The notes under the pieces are model-generated. The model did not search any database. It saw nothing but the letters and a program-made list of their open reading frames with translations, and was not told the DNA's origin. From the NCBI RefSeq assembly GCF_023516435.1, contig NZ_CP097332.1, positions 2,046,001 through 2,110,000 on the forward strand: DNA of 64,000 nucleotides. The letters run 5' to 3'. This DNA comes from Jatrophihabitans telluris. Lineage in GTDB: Bacteria; Actinomycetota; Actinomycetes; Mycobacteriales; Jatrophihabitantaceae. How positions within the stretch are numbered: the first letter of the stretch is position 1; every line of letters begins with the position of its first letter. The position numbers and the translations under genes are program-made. Positions 1 to 8,626 of the stretch are shown in pieces.

Positions 1-20
1 TGTGATGATCTAGTAGAGCC

Positions 21-479
21 ATGAGCGACAACGACGACTCCGTGTTCGGCGACTCCGTCTACGAGGGTGGCGTCGAGGACGCCGAGGATTTCGACCCGAT
101 CGAGAATCTCACCGGCGACGACCCGGACGAGAACGAGGAAACCTCCTACTCGCCACCGGACCACCGGCCCTCCAACACCAGGTACGGAACGACCGAGCTC
201 GAACAGTCCGAGGGTGAATCGCTCGACCAGCGGTTGGCCGAGGAGGAACCCGACATCGACCCGGACGCCGAGACGGATGAGGAGTTCTCCAGTCCCGATC
301 CCCGAGCCGGCCGGCTGGTCGCCCCGGACGAAGGCGCCCACTCCGACGAGGAGAAGGACGAGATCGCGTTCGACGCCGGCCCGGCCGGCTACGCCGCCAG
401 CGCTGAGGAGGCCGCGGTACACGTCATCAGCGACGACGAGTACGACGACACCATCGAGTCCGACTCCGTCGACGACTGA
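21..479 (+). CDS. Acidic DUF5709-type protein
   Basis: A 152-residue, highly acidic and hydrophilic protein with many Asp, Glu and Ser residues and no membrane segment. The order of the sequence (a DDSVFGDSVYEGG start, a central DPIENLTGDDPDENEE block, then an RYGTTELEQSEGESLDQRLAEEEPD-like stretch) matches the small actinobacterial family Pfam calls DUF5709, as I remember it. Function is unknown for the family; it is likely cytoplasmic and partly disordered. The ATG at 21 is the first start available in the window. It ends 1 base before the stop of the convergent DUF3037 gene. Family assignment rests on recall of the pattern, not a search. Confidence 0.75.
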   Translation: MSDNDDSVFGDSVYEGGVEDAEDFDPIENLTGDDPDENEETSYSPPDHRPSNTRYGTTELEQSEGESLDQRLAEEEPDIDPDAETDEEFSSPDPRAGRLVAPDEGAHSDEEKDEIAFDAGPAGYAASAEEAAVHVISDDEYDDTIESDSVDD

Positions 480-480
480 C

Positions 481-900
481 TCAACGGACGAGGACCTCGA
501 GCAACCGTTCCAACTGGCGCGCCGGGTCCGAGGTCAGGCCGCCGTGGATCGGGCCCGGCTGCACCACGGTGCTCTTAGGGGCAGCCAGCCATCCGAAGCG
601 CTGCCCGAGCGCCACCAGCCCGGTGGTGGCCAACGGCGAGCTGCCGCAGCACAACGCCTCGATCCCCGCGAGGGAATCCGCGACCGAGGTGAGATCGACG
701 TCCTCGGCCAAGGCCCGCACGCGTTCGGGCACGACATGACTGGCCGAACAGAGAAAATCCGTCGACTGGCAGTACAGCACGACGCCGATGTTGACGAACT
801 CCTCGCGGTCGACCCGCGGAACACACCGCAGCACGACGTACTGGTAGCCGTGACTGGTCTCGGTCGATGCGTCGGCACGGCCCGACGACGGCTGGCTCAT
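481..900 (-). CDS. DUF3037 family protein
   Basis: About 139 residues from the ATG at 900, whose first bases overlap the stop of the upstream HipA-like gene (ATGA), so the two are translationally coupled. The core YQYVVLRCVPRVDREEFVNIGV followed by VLYCQ is typical of DUF3037. The family's role is unknown, but it is repeatedly found next to HipA-like kinase genes, which suggests a partner or substrate relation. An upstream in-frame extension to 1017 exists but lies inside the kinase gene and is unlikely to be used. The stop at 481-483 is 1 base from the convergent DUF5709 stop. Domain call good; function inferred only from pairing. Confidence 0.82.
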   Translation of the reverse strand: MSQPSSGRADASTETSHGYQYVVLRCVPRVDREEFVNIGVVLYCQSTDFLCSASHVVPERVRALAEDVDLTSVADSLAGIEALCCGSSPLATTGLVALGQRFGWLAAPKSTVVQPGPIHGGLTSDPARQLERLLEVLVR

Positions 901-1667
901 GCCGCACTCAGGCGGGGCAGCCACGGGCGATCGCCCAGAACGCGTGCGGACAGGTACTCGACGTAGGCCCTTCGAATTCCGGCGACGTCCTCGATACCGG
1001 GTACCGGTTCGAGCCATTCGTCGGGCACCTGCTCCAGGACGTCGATCAGCATGGCCTCGTCCACCCTCGGCGCGAGCTCGGCGTCCACGTCACGGAGGCG
1101 GCCGGTGTGAGCGGCCATGATGTGGTCGGCGGCGTCATAGGGCTGTGCGGCGAACCGCTGCGGGTCGCCGACCCCCCGACTCCACCCGTGGTGGAAGTAC
1201 AGGGCGGCTCCGTGGTCGATGAGCCACAGCCGCTTGTGCCAGAGCAGCACGTTCGGGTTTCGCCAGCTGCGGTCGACGTTTGCGGTGAAGGCATCCAGCC
1301 ACAGCACCCGCGCGGCCTCGTCGAAGTCGACGACACTGTTCGGGTCCCAGCCGAAGGACCCGGGCAGGAAGTCGACGCCGAGGTTGAGGCCGACGCTGGC
1401 GGTCAGCAGGTCCTGCACTTCCTCGTCGGCCTCGTACTTGGCAATGGCCGCGTCGAGTTCCACCGCCGCCAGGGCCGGTACCCGCAACCCGAGCCGGCGG
1501 GCGAGCTCAGCCACCACCACCTCGGCGACGAGCACCTTCAACCCCTGGCCGGCGCCTCGGAACTTCAGCACGTAGGTGCCGAAATCGTCGGCTTCGACGA
1601 TCCCGGGCAACGAACCGCCTTCCCGAAGCGGGGTCACGTAGCGGGTGGCCACCACTCGGTCAATCAC
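897..1667 (-). CDS. HipA-like kinase-fold protein
   Basis: A 256-residue protein starting at GTG 1667. It resembles the C-terminal kinase half of HipA. FANVDRSWRNPN-type residues give the catalytic loop (Asp132 in TANVDRSWRNPN), and LIDHG gives the metal-binding Asp (Asp151). The N-terminal region VVATRYVTPLREGGSLPG and FGTYVLKFRG fits the glycine-rich, nucleotide-binding lobe. The gene starts 36 bases after the coxG stop and overlaps DUF3037 by 4 bases, so it probably ends the cox transcript. No HipB-type DNA-binding partner is seen, so it need not be a toxin. The substrate is unknown. Family call from motifs, operon role inferred. Confidence 0.8.
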   Translation of the reverse strand: MIDRVVATRYVTPLREGGSLPGIVEADDFGTYVLKFRGAGQGLKVLVAEVVVAELARRLGLRVPALAAVELDAAIAKYEADEEVQDLLTASVGLNLGVDFLPGSFGWDPNSVVDFDEAARVLWLDAFTANVDRSWRNPNVLLWHKRLWLIDHGAALYFHHGWSRGVGDPQRFAAQPYDAADHIMAAHTGRLRDVDAELAPRVDEAMLIDVLEQVPDEWLEPVPGIEDVAGIRRAYVEYLSARVLGDRPWLPRLSAA

Positions 1668-1703
1668 TGTCGATCACGTCGACAGCGTACGGGGAATCGG
1701 TGC

Positions 1704-2411
1704 TCAGCCGCGGTGACGGCGCACGATCCACCAGACCAGCGCCAGGACCGGGATCGCGAGCGGGAGCAGTCGTTTGGCCAGCGCGGGACCGGCTGAGGCG
1801 AGCAGGTCGATCGGGGCCGGCTCGGCCGCGGAATTCCAGGGCGCTGTGGCTACCGGGGTCCTCGCAGGTGGGACCGCCGCCGGCTCCGTCGACGTGGCGG
1901 AGCTCTGCGGTTCCGTCGACGTCGCACCGGGCACCGGCTGTTCGGCGCCACCGTCGGAGGCCGGTCCCGATCCCAGCTTGTCGGCGAGGCAGTCGGCGAA
2001 CTGGCCGATCAGCTTGTTGCCGACGTCGGCCATGACCCCGCGACCGAACTGCGCCGGTTTGCCGGTGATGTTGAGATCGGTGGCTACCGTGACGCGGGTG
2101 CCGCCGCCGTCCTGATCGAGCAACGTCGCAGTCACTGTTGCCGAGGCGGTGCCGTTACCGCGGGCGTCGCGGCCCTGCGCGACGATGACGGCCCGGCGGC
2201 CCCGCTCGTCCTTCTCGGTGAAGGACGCCTTGCCCTTGTACGTCAGCCCGATCGGGCCCAGGCGCACCTTCACCGACCCGGTGAACTCGTCACCGTCGAC
2301 CGACTCGAGTACCGCGCCGGGCATACAGCCGGCCACCCGCTCGATGTCCATCAGGGCCGTCCATGCCTCTGCGGGTGGGACGGGCACGGTGAAGGCATGC
2401 TCAAGCTGCAC
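1704..2411 (-). CDS. coxG: CoxG-like SRPBCC protein
   Basis: A 235-residue protein starting at GTG 2411, with GAGGAG upstream. Residues 1-150 form a START/SRPBCC-type domain (FTVPVPPAEAWTALMDIERVAGCMPGA, then TDLNITGKPAQFGRG), characteristic of CoxG. A Thr/Ser/Pro/Ala linker (about 155-205) leads to a C-terminal hydrophobic segment LPLAIPVLALVWWIVRRHRG that can anchor it to the membrane. CoxG is reported to recruit CO dehydrogenase to the cytoplasmic membrane, and related proteins may bind quinones, so this form probably couples the hydroxylase to the respiratory chain. It follows coxM by 34 bases in the same operon. The start fits the family's usual N-terminus. Confidence 0.88.
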   Translation of the reverse strand: MQLEHAFTVPVPPAEAWTALMDIERVAGCMPGAVLESVDGDEFTGSVKVRLGPIGLTYKGKASFTEKDERGRRAVIVAQGRDARGNGTASATVTATLLDQDGGGTRVTVATDLNITGKPAQFGRGVMADVGNKLIGQFADCLADKLGSGPASDGGAEQPVPGATSTEPQSSATSTEPAAVPPARTPVATAPWNSAAEPAPIDLLASAGPALAKRLLPLAIPVLALVWWIVRRHRG

Positions 2412-2445
2412 GGCTGCTCCTCGCTCGGTCCGGCTCGACGTGAAT

Positions 2446-3294
2446 TCAGGCCGTGGCCTGTACGGCGCGGCGCGTGAGCACGGCCGCGAGGTGCTCGCGG
2501 TAGTCGGCCGCTCCGGCGAGGTCGCTCGGCGCTGCTGTGCCGTGCACCGCGTGCGCGCTGGCCGCCGCGATCTCGCCGTCGGTGCTCGCCCCGACCAGGG
2601 CCTGCTCCACCGCGCGGGCCCGCAACGGCGTGCTGCCCATGTTCGTCAGCCCGATCCGCGCTTCGCTGATCGCACCGCCAGAGCGCCGGACCACGGCCGC
2701 GACGCTGACGATCGACCAGGCCTGCGCTACCCGATTGAACTTCTCGTAGTGGGTGCTCCACTCCGAACCCAGCTTCGGGATCCGGATCGCCGTCAGGATC
2801 TCGTCGGGTCCCAGAGCGGTGGTCAGATAGTCGAGGAAGAAGTCGCTGGCTTCGATCACCCTCTGCCCGGCGGGGCCTTCGACGACGAGTCGGGCGTCGA
2901 GCGTCAGGGCCACCGTCGGCAGGTCCCCGGCCGGATCGGCGTGGGACAGCGATCCGCCGAACGTGCCGAGATGGCGCACCTGCGGATCGGCGACGGTCTT
3001 GGTCGCCTGCGCGAGCAACGGGGCGTGCTGGCGGACCAGCGCGTCGTGCAGGATGTCGTCGTGAGTGGTCATGGACCCGATGACGATGTCGTCGCCGTCC
3101 TCCCGGACGCCGCGCAGGTCGTCGATGCCGCCGAGGTCGACCAGAAGTTCGGGGTAGGCCAGTCGAAGGCGCAGGATCGGCAACAGTGACTGGCCGCCGG
3201 CGAGGAGCTTGGCGTCCTCGCCGCCCTCGGCCAGGACACGGGTGGCCTCACCGATAGTCGTCGGCCGGACGTAGTCGAACGCCGCGGGGATCAC
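2446..3294 (-). CDS. coxM: CoxM-like FAD subunit
   Basis: A 282-residue FAD-binding subunit of a molybdenum hydroxylase. It passes electrons from the iron-sulfur subunit to an acceptor. The N-terminus [25 protein letters not shown], the LLAGGQSLLP loop (about 31-40) and the second FAD motif LGTFGGSLSHADPAGD (about 103-118) are standard for the CoxM/xanthine dehydrogenase FAD family. The CODH FAD-interaction region is followed by the CO_deh_flav_C domain. The start is GTG 3294, overlapping the coxL stop by 4 bases (GTGA). Length is normal. With CoxL and CoxS it should form the usual dimer of heterotrimers in the cytoplasm. Confidence 0.92.
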   Translation of the reverse strand: MIPAAFDYVRPTTIGEATRVLAEGGEDAKLLAGGQSLLPILRLRLAYPELLVDLGGIDDLRGVREDGDDIVIGSMTTHDDILHDALVRQHAPLLAQATKTVADPQVRHLGTFGGSLSHADPAGDLPTVALTLDARLVVEGPAGQRVIEASDFFLDYLTTALGPDEILTAIRIPKLGSEWSTHYEKFNRVAQAWSIVSVAAVVRRSGGAISEARIGLTNMGSTPLRARAVEQALVGASTDGEIAAASAHAVHGTAAPSDLAGAADYREHLAAVLTRRAVQATA

Positions 3295-5756
3295 AGTTGG
3301 TCTCCTTCCGAGCCGTCCGAGCTCGAGGTGGATTCGCCGCCGTAGGCGATGGTGCCGGCGGCCGAGCGGGCCGAGTGCTCCTGTCCGCTACTGAGTGCGC
3401 GCCAGATTCGTTCGGGCGTGCAGGGCATCTGGACGTCATGGACGCCCCACGGCCGCAACGCGTCGACGATCGCGTTGACCACGGCCGGAGTCGAGGCGAT
3501 GGTGCCGGCCTCGCCGACGCCCTTGACCCCGAGCGGATTGGTGGTCGAGGCACTGACGGTCCGGTCGGTGTCGAAGTGGGGCAGGTCGGCCGCCGAGGGC
3601 AGCAGATAGTCGACCAGCGAGCCCGTGGTGAGGTTGCCATCGGCGTCGTAGACAGCCTCTTCGTACAGCGCCTGGGCGATTCCCTGGGCCAGTCCGCCGT
3701 GGACCTGCCCCTCCACGATGAGCGGGTTGATGACCTCGCCGATGTCGTCGACGCACACGTACTTGCGGATGCTCGCCCGCCCGGTTTCGGTGTCCACCTC
3801 GATGGCACACAGGTGCGTCCCGTGCGGGAAGGAGAAGTTCTCCGGGTCATAGGTCGCGTCCGCGTCGAGGCTCGGCTCGATGCCCTCAGGCAGGTCGTGA
3901 GCGGCGAAGGCGGCGAAGGCCACGTCCTGGATCGTCTTTGCGCTGCCGGGGGAGCCCTTGACGCTGAACGTGCCCTCCCGGAATTCGATGTCCCCGGGAT
4001 CGGCTTCCAACATGTGCGCCGCGATCACCTTCGCCTTCTCCACCACCTTCGCGCTGGCCTTGACGATGGCGATGCCGCCGACCACGAGGGAGCGGGATCC
4101 GTAGGTGTCCATCCCCTTCGGCGAGGACTGGGTGTCGCCGTGGATCACCTCGACGTCCTCGAACGGCACGCCCAGCTGGTCGGCGACGATCTGGGACCAG
4201 GCCGTCTCGTGGCCCTGGCCGTGGGCGCTGGACCCGGTTACCACCTCGACCTTTCCGGTGGCCAGGACCCGGATGGCGGCGTTCTCCCAGCCGCCGGCGG
4301 CGTAATCGAGCGCACCGAGCACCCGTGAGGGAGCGAGCCCGCACATCTCGGTGAACGTGGAGATGCCGAGCCCCAGCTGGACCACGTCCTTGCGCTCGCG
4401 CCGCGTCGCCTGCTCGGCTCGTAACGCGTCCCAGCCGAACATCTCCTGCGCTCGCGCGGTGGCGGCCTCGTAGTTGCCACTGTCGTAGGTCAGGCCCGCG
4501 ACGGTCGTGTAGGGGAACTCCTCGTGAGTGATCCAGTTCCTGCGGCGCAGCTGCATCGGGTCCATGCCCAGCTCGTCGGCGAGTTCGTCCATGATCCGCT
4601 CGATGGCGAAGGTCGCCTCGGGACGGCCGGCGCCGCGGTAGGCGTCGGTCGGGGTCTTGTTCGTGAACACCCCGTCGCAGACGAAGCGATAGGCGTCGAA
4701 CTTGTAGATGCTGTTGAACATGAACGCGCCGAGGACCGGCACGCCGGGGGAGACCAGGCGCAGGTAGGCCCCCATGTCGGCGAGCAGGTGGACGTCGAGT
4801 CCGGTGACCCGTCCGTCCCGGGTTGCCGTGATGGTGATGTCCTGCAGCTGGTCGCGGCCGTGGTGGGCGCTCATCAGCGATTCCGAGCGCGACTCGGTGT
4901 ACTTCACCGGCTTGCCCAGGCGGCGAGCCACCAGCGTGCACAGCACTTCCTCCGGTGTCACCTGCAGCTTGCCGCCGAAGCCCCCACCGACGTCCGGCGC
5001 GATCACGCGGATCTTGTGTTCGGCGATTCCGAGGGTGAGGGCGAGCATCGTCCGCAGAATGTGAGGGATCTGCGTGGCCGACCACATGGTGAAACCGTCC
5101 CCGACGGGCTGGACGACGGTGGAGCGAGGTTCCATGAACGCCGGGATGAGTCGCTGCTGGACGAAGCGCCTGCGAACCGTCACCTCGGCCGCGGCCAGGA
5201 CGTCCTCGATCGGTTGCCCGGTGCCGGCCGCACCTGACTCGAAGGTCCACGTGTAGGACTTGTTCGATTCGGTGTGCGCGTGTACCCGGTCGGCACCCTC
5301 GGCCAGCGCCTGCTCCATGTCCAACACCACGGGCAACGGCTCGTAGTCGATCTCGATGGCCTCCAGAGCATCCTGGGCCGAGCTCTTGTCGCGGGCGACC
5401 ACGATGGCGACGGCTTCGCCCACGTGGTTGACCGTGTCGACGGCGATGCTCGGATGGCCCGGGTTGACCATGTCGGGCGTGACCGGCCACGCGCAGGGGA
5501 TCGTGCCTTGGACGTCGGCGAAATCGGCTCCGGAGAAGGCCGCGATCACGCCGGGCCGACCCCGCGCGGCGGAGACGTCGACAGCGCTGATCCGGGCGTG
5601 TGCCATCGGGCTGCGCAGGATGGCCAGGTGCAGCATTCCGGGCAGTGTGAGGTTGTCCGTCCACGTCGTGCGCCCGGTCAACAGGTGGGCATCTTCCTTA
5701 CGGCGCCGGGGATTTCCGATCTCGGAAGTGACCGGACGCTCGCTGAGGGCCGTCAT
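3291..5756 (-). CDS. coxL: CoxL-like Mo subunit, form II
   Basis: The 821-residue molybdopterin catalytic subunit, read from ATG 5756 ([20 protein letters not shown]). That ATG overlaps the coxS stop (ATGA), so I prefer it to a longer frame reaching 6068. It has the N-terminal a/b-hammerhead domain ([16 protein letters not shown]) and the Mo-binding domain (GGGFGGKLQ, and a C-terminal GVGEAGT motif). At residues 372-378 the loop reads AYRGAGR. This is the form II signature; proven CO oxidisers (form I) have AYxCSFR with the copper-binding cysteine. CO oxidation is therefore doubtful, and another aldehyde or N-heterocycle substrate is equally possible. Upstream of coxM, overlapping by 4 bases. 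Confidence 0.93.
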   Translation of the reverse strand: MTALSERPVTSEIGNPRRRKEDAHLLTGRTTWTDNLTLPGMLHLAILRSPMAHARISAVDVSAARGRPGVIAAFSGADFADVQGTIPCAWPVTPDMVNPGHPSIAVDTVNHVGEAVAIVVARDKSSAQDALEAIEIDYEPLPVVLDMEQALAEGADRVHAHTESNKSYTWTFESGAAGTGQPIEDVLAAAEVTVRRRFVQQRLIPAFMEPRSTVVQPVGDGFTMWSATQIPHILRTMLALTLGIAEHKIRVIAPDVGGGFGGKLQVTPEEVLCTLVARRLGKPVKYTESRSESLMSAHHGRDQLQDITITATRDGRVTGLDVHLLADMGAYLRLVSPGVPVLGAFMFNSIYKFDAYRFVCDGVFTNKTPTDAYRGAGRPEATFAIERIMDELADELGMDPMQLRRRNWITHEEFPYTTVAGLTYDSGNYEAATARAQEMFGWDALRAEQATRRERKDVVQLGLGISTFTEMCGLAPSRVLGALDYAAGGWENAAIRVLATGKVEVVTGSSAHGQGHETAWSQIVADQLGVPFEDVEVIHGDTQSSPKGMDTYGSRSLVVGGIAIVKASAKVVEKAKVIAAHMLEADPGDIEFREGTFSVKGSPGSAKTIQDVAFAAFAAHDLPEGIEPSLDADATYDPENFSFPHGTHLCAIEVDTETGRASIRKYVCVDDIGEVINPLIVEGQVHGGLAQGIAQALYEEAVYDADGNLTTGSLVDYLLPSAADLPHFDTDRTVSASTTNPLGVKGVGEAGTIASTPAVVNAIVDALRPWGVHDVQMPCTPERIWRALSSGQEHSARSAAGTIAYGGESTSSSDGSEGDQL

Positions 5757-6244
5757 GCCGGCGCTGCGCTGGTCAGGCCGGCGGCGGTGGCGGCCGCGGC
5801 TTGGACGGCAGTGACGATGTTCTGGTAGCCCGTGCAGCGGCAGAGGTTGCCCTCCAGGCCCTCGCGCACCTCGGCCTCGGACGGCGCAGGGTTCTCGCGG
5901 AGCAGGTCGCAGGCGGCCAGGATCATTCCCGGCGTACAGAATCCGCACTGCAGCGCGTGCGCTTCGTGAAAGGCCTGCTGGACCGGATGCAGGGTGCCAT
6001 CGGCGGCGGCGAGTCCCTCGATCGTGGTCACAGAACGTCCATCGGCCTGGATCGCCAAAACCGAGCAACTCTTCACACTGCGGCCGTCGAGCAACACGGT
6101 GCAGGCACCGCAGTTGCTGGTGTCGCAGCCGACCACCGTGCCGACCTTGCCGAGCCGTTCTCGCAGGTGGTGCACGAGCAGGGTTCTGGGCTCTACCTCG
6201 TCGCTGTACTCCACTCCGTCGACCGTCACGTTCACCCGTGGCAT
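5753..6244 (-). CDS. coxS: CoxS-like [2Fe-2S] subunit
   Basis: A 163-residue iron-sulfur subunit. The N-terminal plant-ferredoxin-type cluster uses Cys40, Cys45, Cys48 and Cys60 ([16 protein letters not shown]). The C-terminal helical domain binds a second cluster through Cys100/Cys103 (CGFCTPGM) and Cys135/Cys137 ([10 protein letters not shown]). All eight ligands are present. It transfers electrons from the Mo cofactor of CoxL to FAD in CoxM. It is the first gene of the catalytic S-L-M set, in the S-L-M order common for form II clusters. The ATG at 6244 is preceded by AGGAGG in GGTCCTCCTGG read in reverse. An Ala-rich tail of about 20 residues follows the last cluster. Confidence 0.95.
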   Translation of the reverse strand: MPRVNVTVDGVEYSDEVEPRTLLVHHLRERLGKVGTVVGCDTSNCGACTVLLDGRSVKSCSVLAIQADGRSVTTIEGLAAADGTLHPVQQAFHEAHALQCGFCTPGMILAACDLLRENPAPSEAEVREGLEGNLCRCTGYQNIVTAVQAAAATAAGLTSAAPA

Positions 6245-6262
6245 GGGTCCTCCTGGCTCGGC

Positions 6263-6315
6263 GATCTTGTGTTGTGCATCACAGACAACTGCCGATTCCC
6301 GCGCAGCGCAAGATC
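6263..6315. promoter_or_regulatory. Inverted repeats upstream of coxS
   Basis: The 144-base gap 6245-6388 between the xdhC-like gene and coxS holds two nested symmetric elements. GATCTTG at 6263-6269 is inverted as CAAGATC at 6309-6315. TGTG-CAT-CACA lies at 6273-6283, flanked by imperfect TTGT/ACAA. The small TGTGcatCACA element has the form of an operator for a GntR-, TetR- or CRP-type regulator. This gap is the natural place for a second promoter of coxSLM. No confident -35/-10 pair was found. Confidence 0.35.
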
Positions 6316-6388
6316 TTCACAGGACCGGTCGCGAAGCGCCGAGATTCACGGCACGCAGCGAGTACCGCGGATGCGGAGTCCTTCGGGC

Positions 6389-7498
6389 TCAGAGAGCTCG
6401 TTCGCGGTGGATAGGGCCGGAGATGCGCCGCAACTCAGAACCTGTTCCACCCCACTTCTCGGCGATGATCTCAGCAGCGATCGACATCGCGGTCTCCTCG
6501 GGCGTGCGGGCGCCGATGTCGAGTCCTATCGGAGCGTGCAGCCGGGACAGCTCGTCCTCGCTCAGTCCCCGATCACGCAGCTGGGCGAGTCGGTCGTCGT
6601 TCGTGCGCCGCGATCCCATCGCCCCGACGTAGGCCAGGGGCATCCGCAGCGCCAGTTCCAGCAGCGGCACGTCGAACTTCGGGTCGTGGGTGAGCACGCA
6701 GACGACGGTCCGCTCGTCCACCTCGGTATCGGCGAGATAGCGATGCGGCCACGCCACGACGACCTCGTCCGCCTGCGGAAAACGCCGCCCGGTGGCGAAG
6801 ACCGGCCGGGCGTCGCACACCGTGACCCGGTAGCCCAGGAACGATCCCATCCGGGCCACCGCGGCGGCGAAATCGATCGCTCCGAAGACGATCATCCGGG
6901 GACGGGGGGCATAGCAGGCGACGAACACCCCGATCGTGTCCACCCGCCGCTCGCCCTCGGTACCCAGCCGAAGCAGCGACGTCCGGCCCTGATCCAGCAG
7001 CCCGCGCGCATCGTCGCGGACCGCGTCGTCGAGCCGATCCGACCCCAGGCTCCCCGAGACCGAATCTGCTCGCACGATCAAACGCCGTCCACGCAAGGGG
7101 GCCGGCGCGTCGACGATCGTGGCCACGGCGACCGGACGTCCGGAGGCGATGTCCTCGGCGATCTCGGCCAACTCGGGAAAGGCCTGCACGGAGACCTGCT
7201 CCACGAAGATGTCGATCACGCCGCCGCACGTCAGCCCCACCGCGAACGCATCGTCGTCGCTGACGCCGTAGCGCTGCAGCACCGGCTGCCCGCTCTCCCG
7301 GACTTCGGTGCCCAGTTCGTACACGGCGCCCTCTACGCAGCCGCCCGACACGCTGCCGCTCGCGGTGCCCTCGCCGTCGACCAGCATCGACGCCCCGGGC
7401 TGCCGAGGCGCCGAACTCCAGGTCTGAACCACGGTGGCCAACGCGGCCGGGGTTCCGGACTTCCACGCCAGCAACAGCTCGTCCAGTACGTCACGCAT
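6389..7498 (-). CDS. XdhC/CoxI family maturation factor
   Basis: A 369-residue protein starting at ATG 7498. The N-terminal XdhC/CoxI domain shows WSSAPRQPGASMLVDGEG and the conserved VSGGCVEGAVYELG. The C-terminal domain is a Rossmann fold (MIVFGAIDFAAAVARMG, then VCDARPVFA, and YVGAMGSRRT). XdhC proteins bind the Mo cofactor and help sulfurate and insert it into xanthine dehydrogenase-type enzymes, so this gene probably matures the adjacent CoxL. The usual Rossmann GAxxxG-like turn reads VFGAIDFA. Its start overlaps the coxE-like gene by 8 bases, indicating one transcript with coxD and coxE. Confidence 0.9.
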   Translation of the reverse strand: MRDVLDELLLAWKSGTPAALATVVQTWSSAPRQPGASMLVDGEGTASGSVSGGCVEGAVYELGTEVRESGQPVLQRYGVSDDDAFAVGLTCGGVIDIFVEQVSVQAFPELAEIAEDIASGRPVAVATIVDAPAPLRGRRLIVRADSVSGSLGSDRLDDAVRDDARGLLDQGRTSLLRLGTEGERRVDTIGVFVACYAPRPRMIVFGAIDFAAAVARMGSFLGYRVTVCDARPVFATGRRFPQADEVVVAWPHRYLADTEVDERTVVCVLTHDPKFDVPLLELALRMPLAYVGAMGSRRTNDDRLAQLRDRGLSEDELSRLHAPIGLDIGARTPEETAMSIAAEIIAEKWGGTGSELRRISGPIHRERAL

Positions 7499-8621
7499 GG
7501 GCGATCACCTCGACCAGTTCCTCCAACGCTGCGAAGGTGTGTCCGGCGACCAGAACGTCGAGGTGCGGCAGCGCCGCCTGCATGCCTGCCGTCACCGGAG
7601 CGAAGCCGTCCTTGCCCTTGTGGGGGTTCACCCAGACCACGGTATGCGCCAAGCGTTCGAGGCGGGCAAGTTGGCGCTGCAGCTCAGCCGGGTCGCCCCG
7701 TTCCCACCCGTCGGAGCAGAGCACGACGACCGCCCCGCGCGCCATGCCCCGCTGGCCCCAGCGATCCAGAAAGGCTTTGAGCGTGTCGCCCAGACGCGTG
7801 CCGCCACTCCAGTCAGGGACGGTCAGCCCGGCGGCGCGCAGCGCCTCATCGGGGTCGCGGCGGCGCAGCGGCCGGCTGATCCGGGTCAGCCGGGTCCCGA
7901 GGGTGAACACCTCGGTGCTCGCCGGGGCTACCCGGATGGCGGCGTGCCCGAACCGCAGCAGTGGGTCGGCGTAGGGCGTCATCGAACCGCTCACATCGAT
8001 GAGCAGGATCAGGCGGCGAGGGCGGGTGCGATGCCGTCGATGCGCGAGCGGACCCGGCTCGCCTCCGTTGCTCAGTAGCCGTCGCACCGTGGCTGCTCGA
8101 TCAACCCCGCCCCGTGAAGCCGGAGCCTGGCGTCGCGACCGGCGTCGGGCAACCCGTGGCGCGAGCAGGCCGAAGAGGCGGCGCAGTTCCTCCCGTTCCC
8201 CGGGGCTGAGCTCGGCCAGGTCACGGGATCGAAGAACCTCCCGGCGGCTGGCTCTCGAGGCCACGGTGTCGCTCTCGTCGGTGTCGGCGCCGACGGCGGA
8301 GGTGTCCAGCTCGAAGGGCGCCGGCCGACCGACGGTCGCGACCGCGCGCTGCCGCCGGGCACTGCCGGCCTCCCGGTCACCGAAGAACAGGGCGAAGGCC
8401 GCGTCGTAGCGGTCGATGTCATCGGGCCCGCCGCACAAGGTGAGCCGGCCGGCCCAGTAGGTATCGCCCGGATCGAGCACGTCCAGCTCGGACACGGCCC
8501 GGATCATGGCCTGGACCCGCTCCTGGCTCGCCGAAACGCCGGCTGCGCGCAGCGTCCGGGCGAAGGTGAGTAACACCTCCACCACGTCCCTGCGCAGCAC
8601 GAGCGGCGGATCAGGTGTCAT
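7491..8621 (-). CDS. coxE: CoxE-like von Willebrand A protein
   Basis: A 376-residue vWA-domain protein starting at ATG 8621. The N-terminal half is the CoxE-type helical region (LLTFARTLRAAGVSASQERVQAM, then an Arg-rich segment near 150-190). The vWA domain follows with an intact MIDAS motif DVSGSM in RLILLIDVSGSMTPY, and downstream VVVLCSDGWERGD. CoxE acts with the AAA ATPase CoxD to assemble the copper/sulfur-bearing Mo site in form I enzymes; in form II clusters the pair probably serves a general activation role. It starts 5 bases after the coxD stop and overlaps the xdhC-like gene by 8 bases. Confidence 0.9.
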   Translation of the reverse strand: MTPDPPLVLRRDVVEVLLTFARTLRAAGVSASQERVQAMIRAVSELDVLDPGDTYWAGRLTLCGGPDDIDRYDAAFALFFGDREAGSARRQRAVATVGRPAPFELDTSAVGADTDESDTVASRASRREVLRSRDLAELSPGEREELRRLFGLLAPRVARRRSRRQAPASRGGVDRAATVRRLLSNGGEPGPLAHRRHRTRPRRLILLIDVSGSMTPYADPLLRFGHAAIRVAPASTEVFTLGTRLTRISRPLRRRDPDEALRAAGLTVPDWSGGTRLGDTLKAFLDRWGQRGMARGAVVVLCSDGWERGDPAELQRQLARLERLAHTVVWVNPHKGKDGFAPVTAGMQAALPHLDVLVAGHTFAALEELVEVIAHA

Positions 8622-8626
8622 CGGGC

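Noticed and set aside
3886-5664. A 592-residue minus-strand frame inside coxL
   Set aside because: Its composition (Arg/Gly/Pro/His-rich) is typical of an out-of-frame reading of GC-rich coding DNA, and coxL in the other frame has full family motifs.
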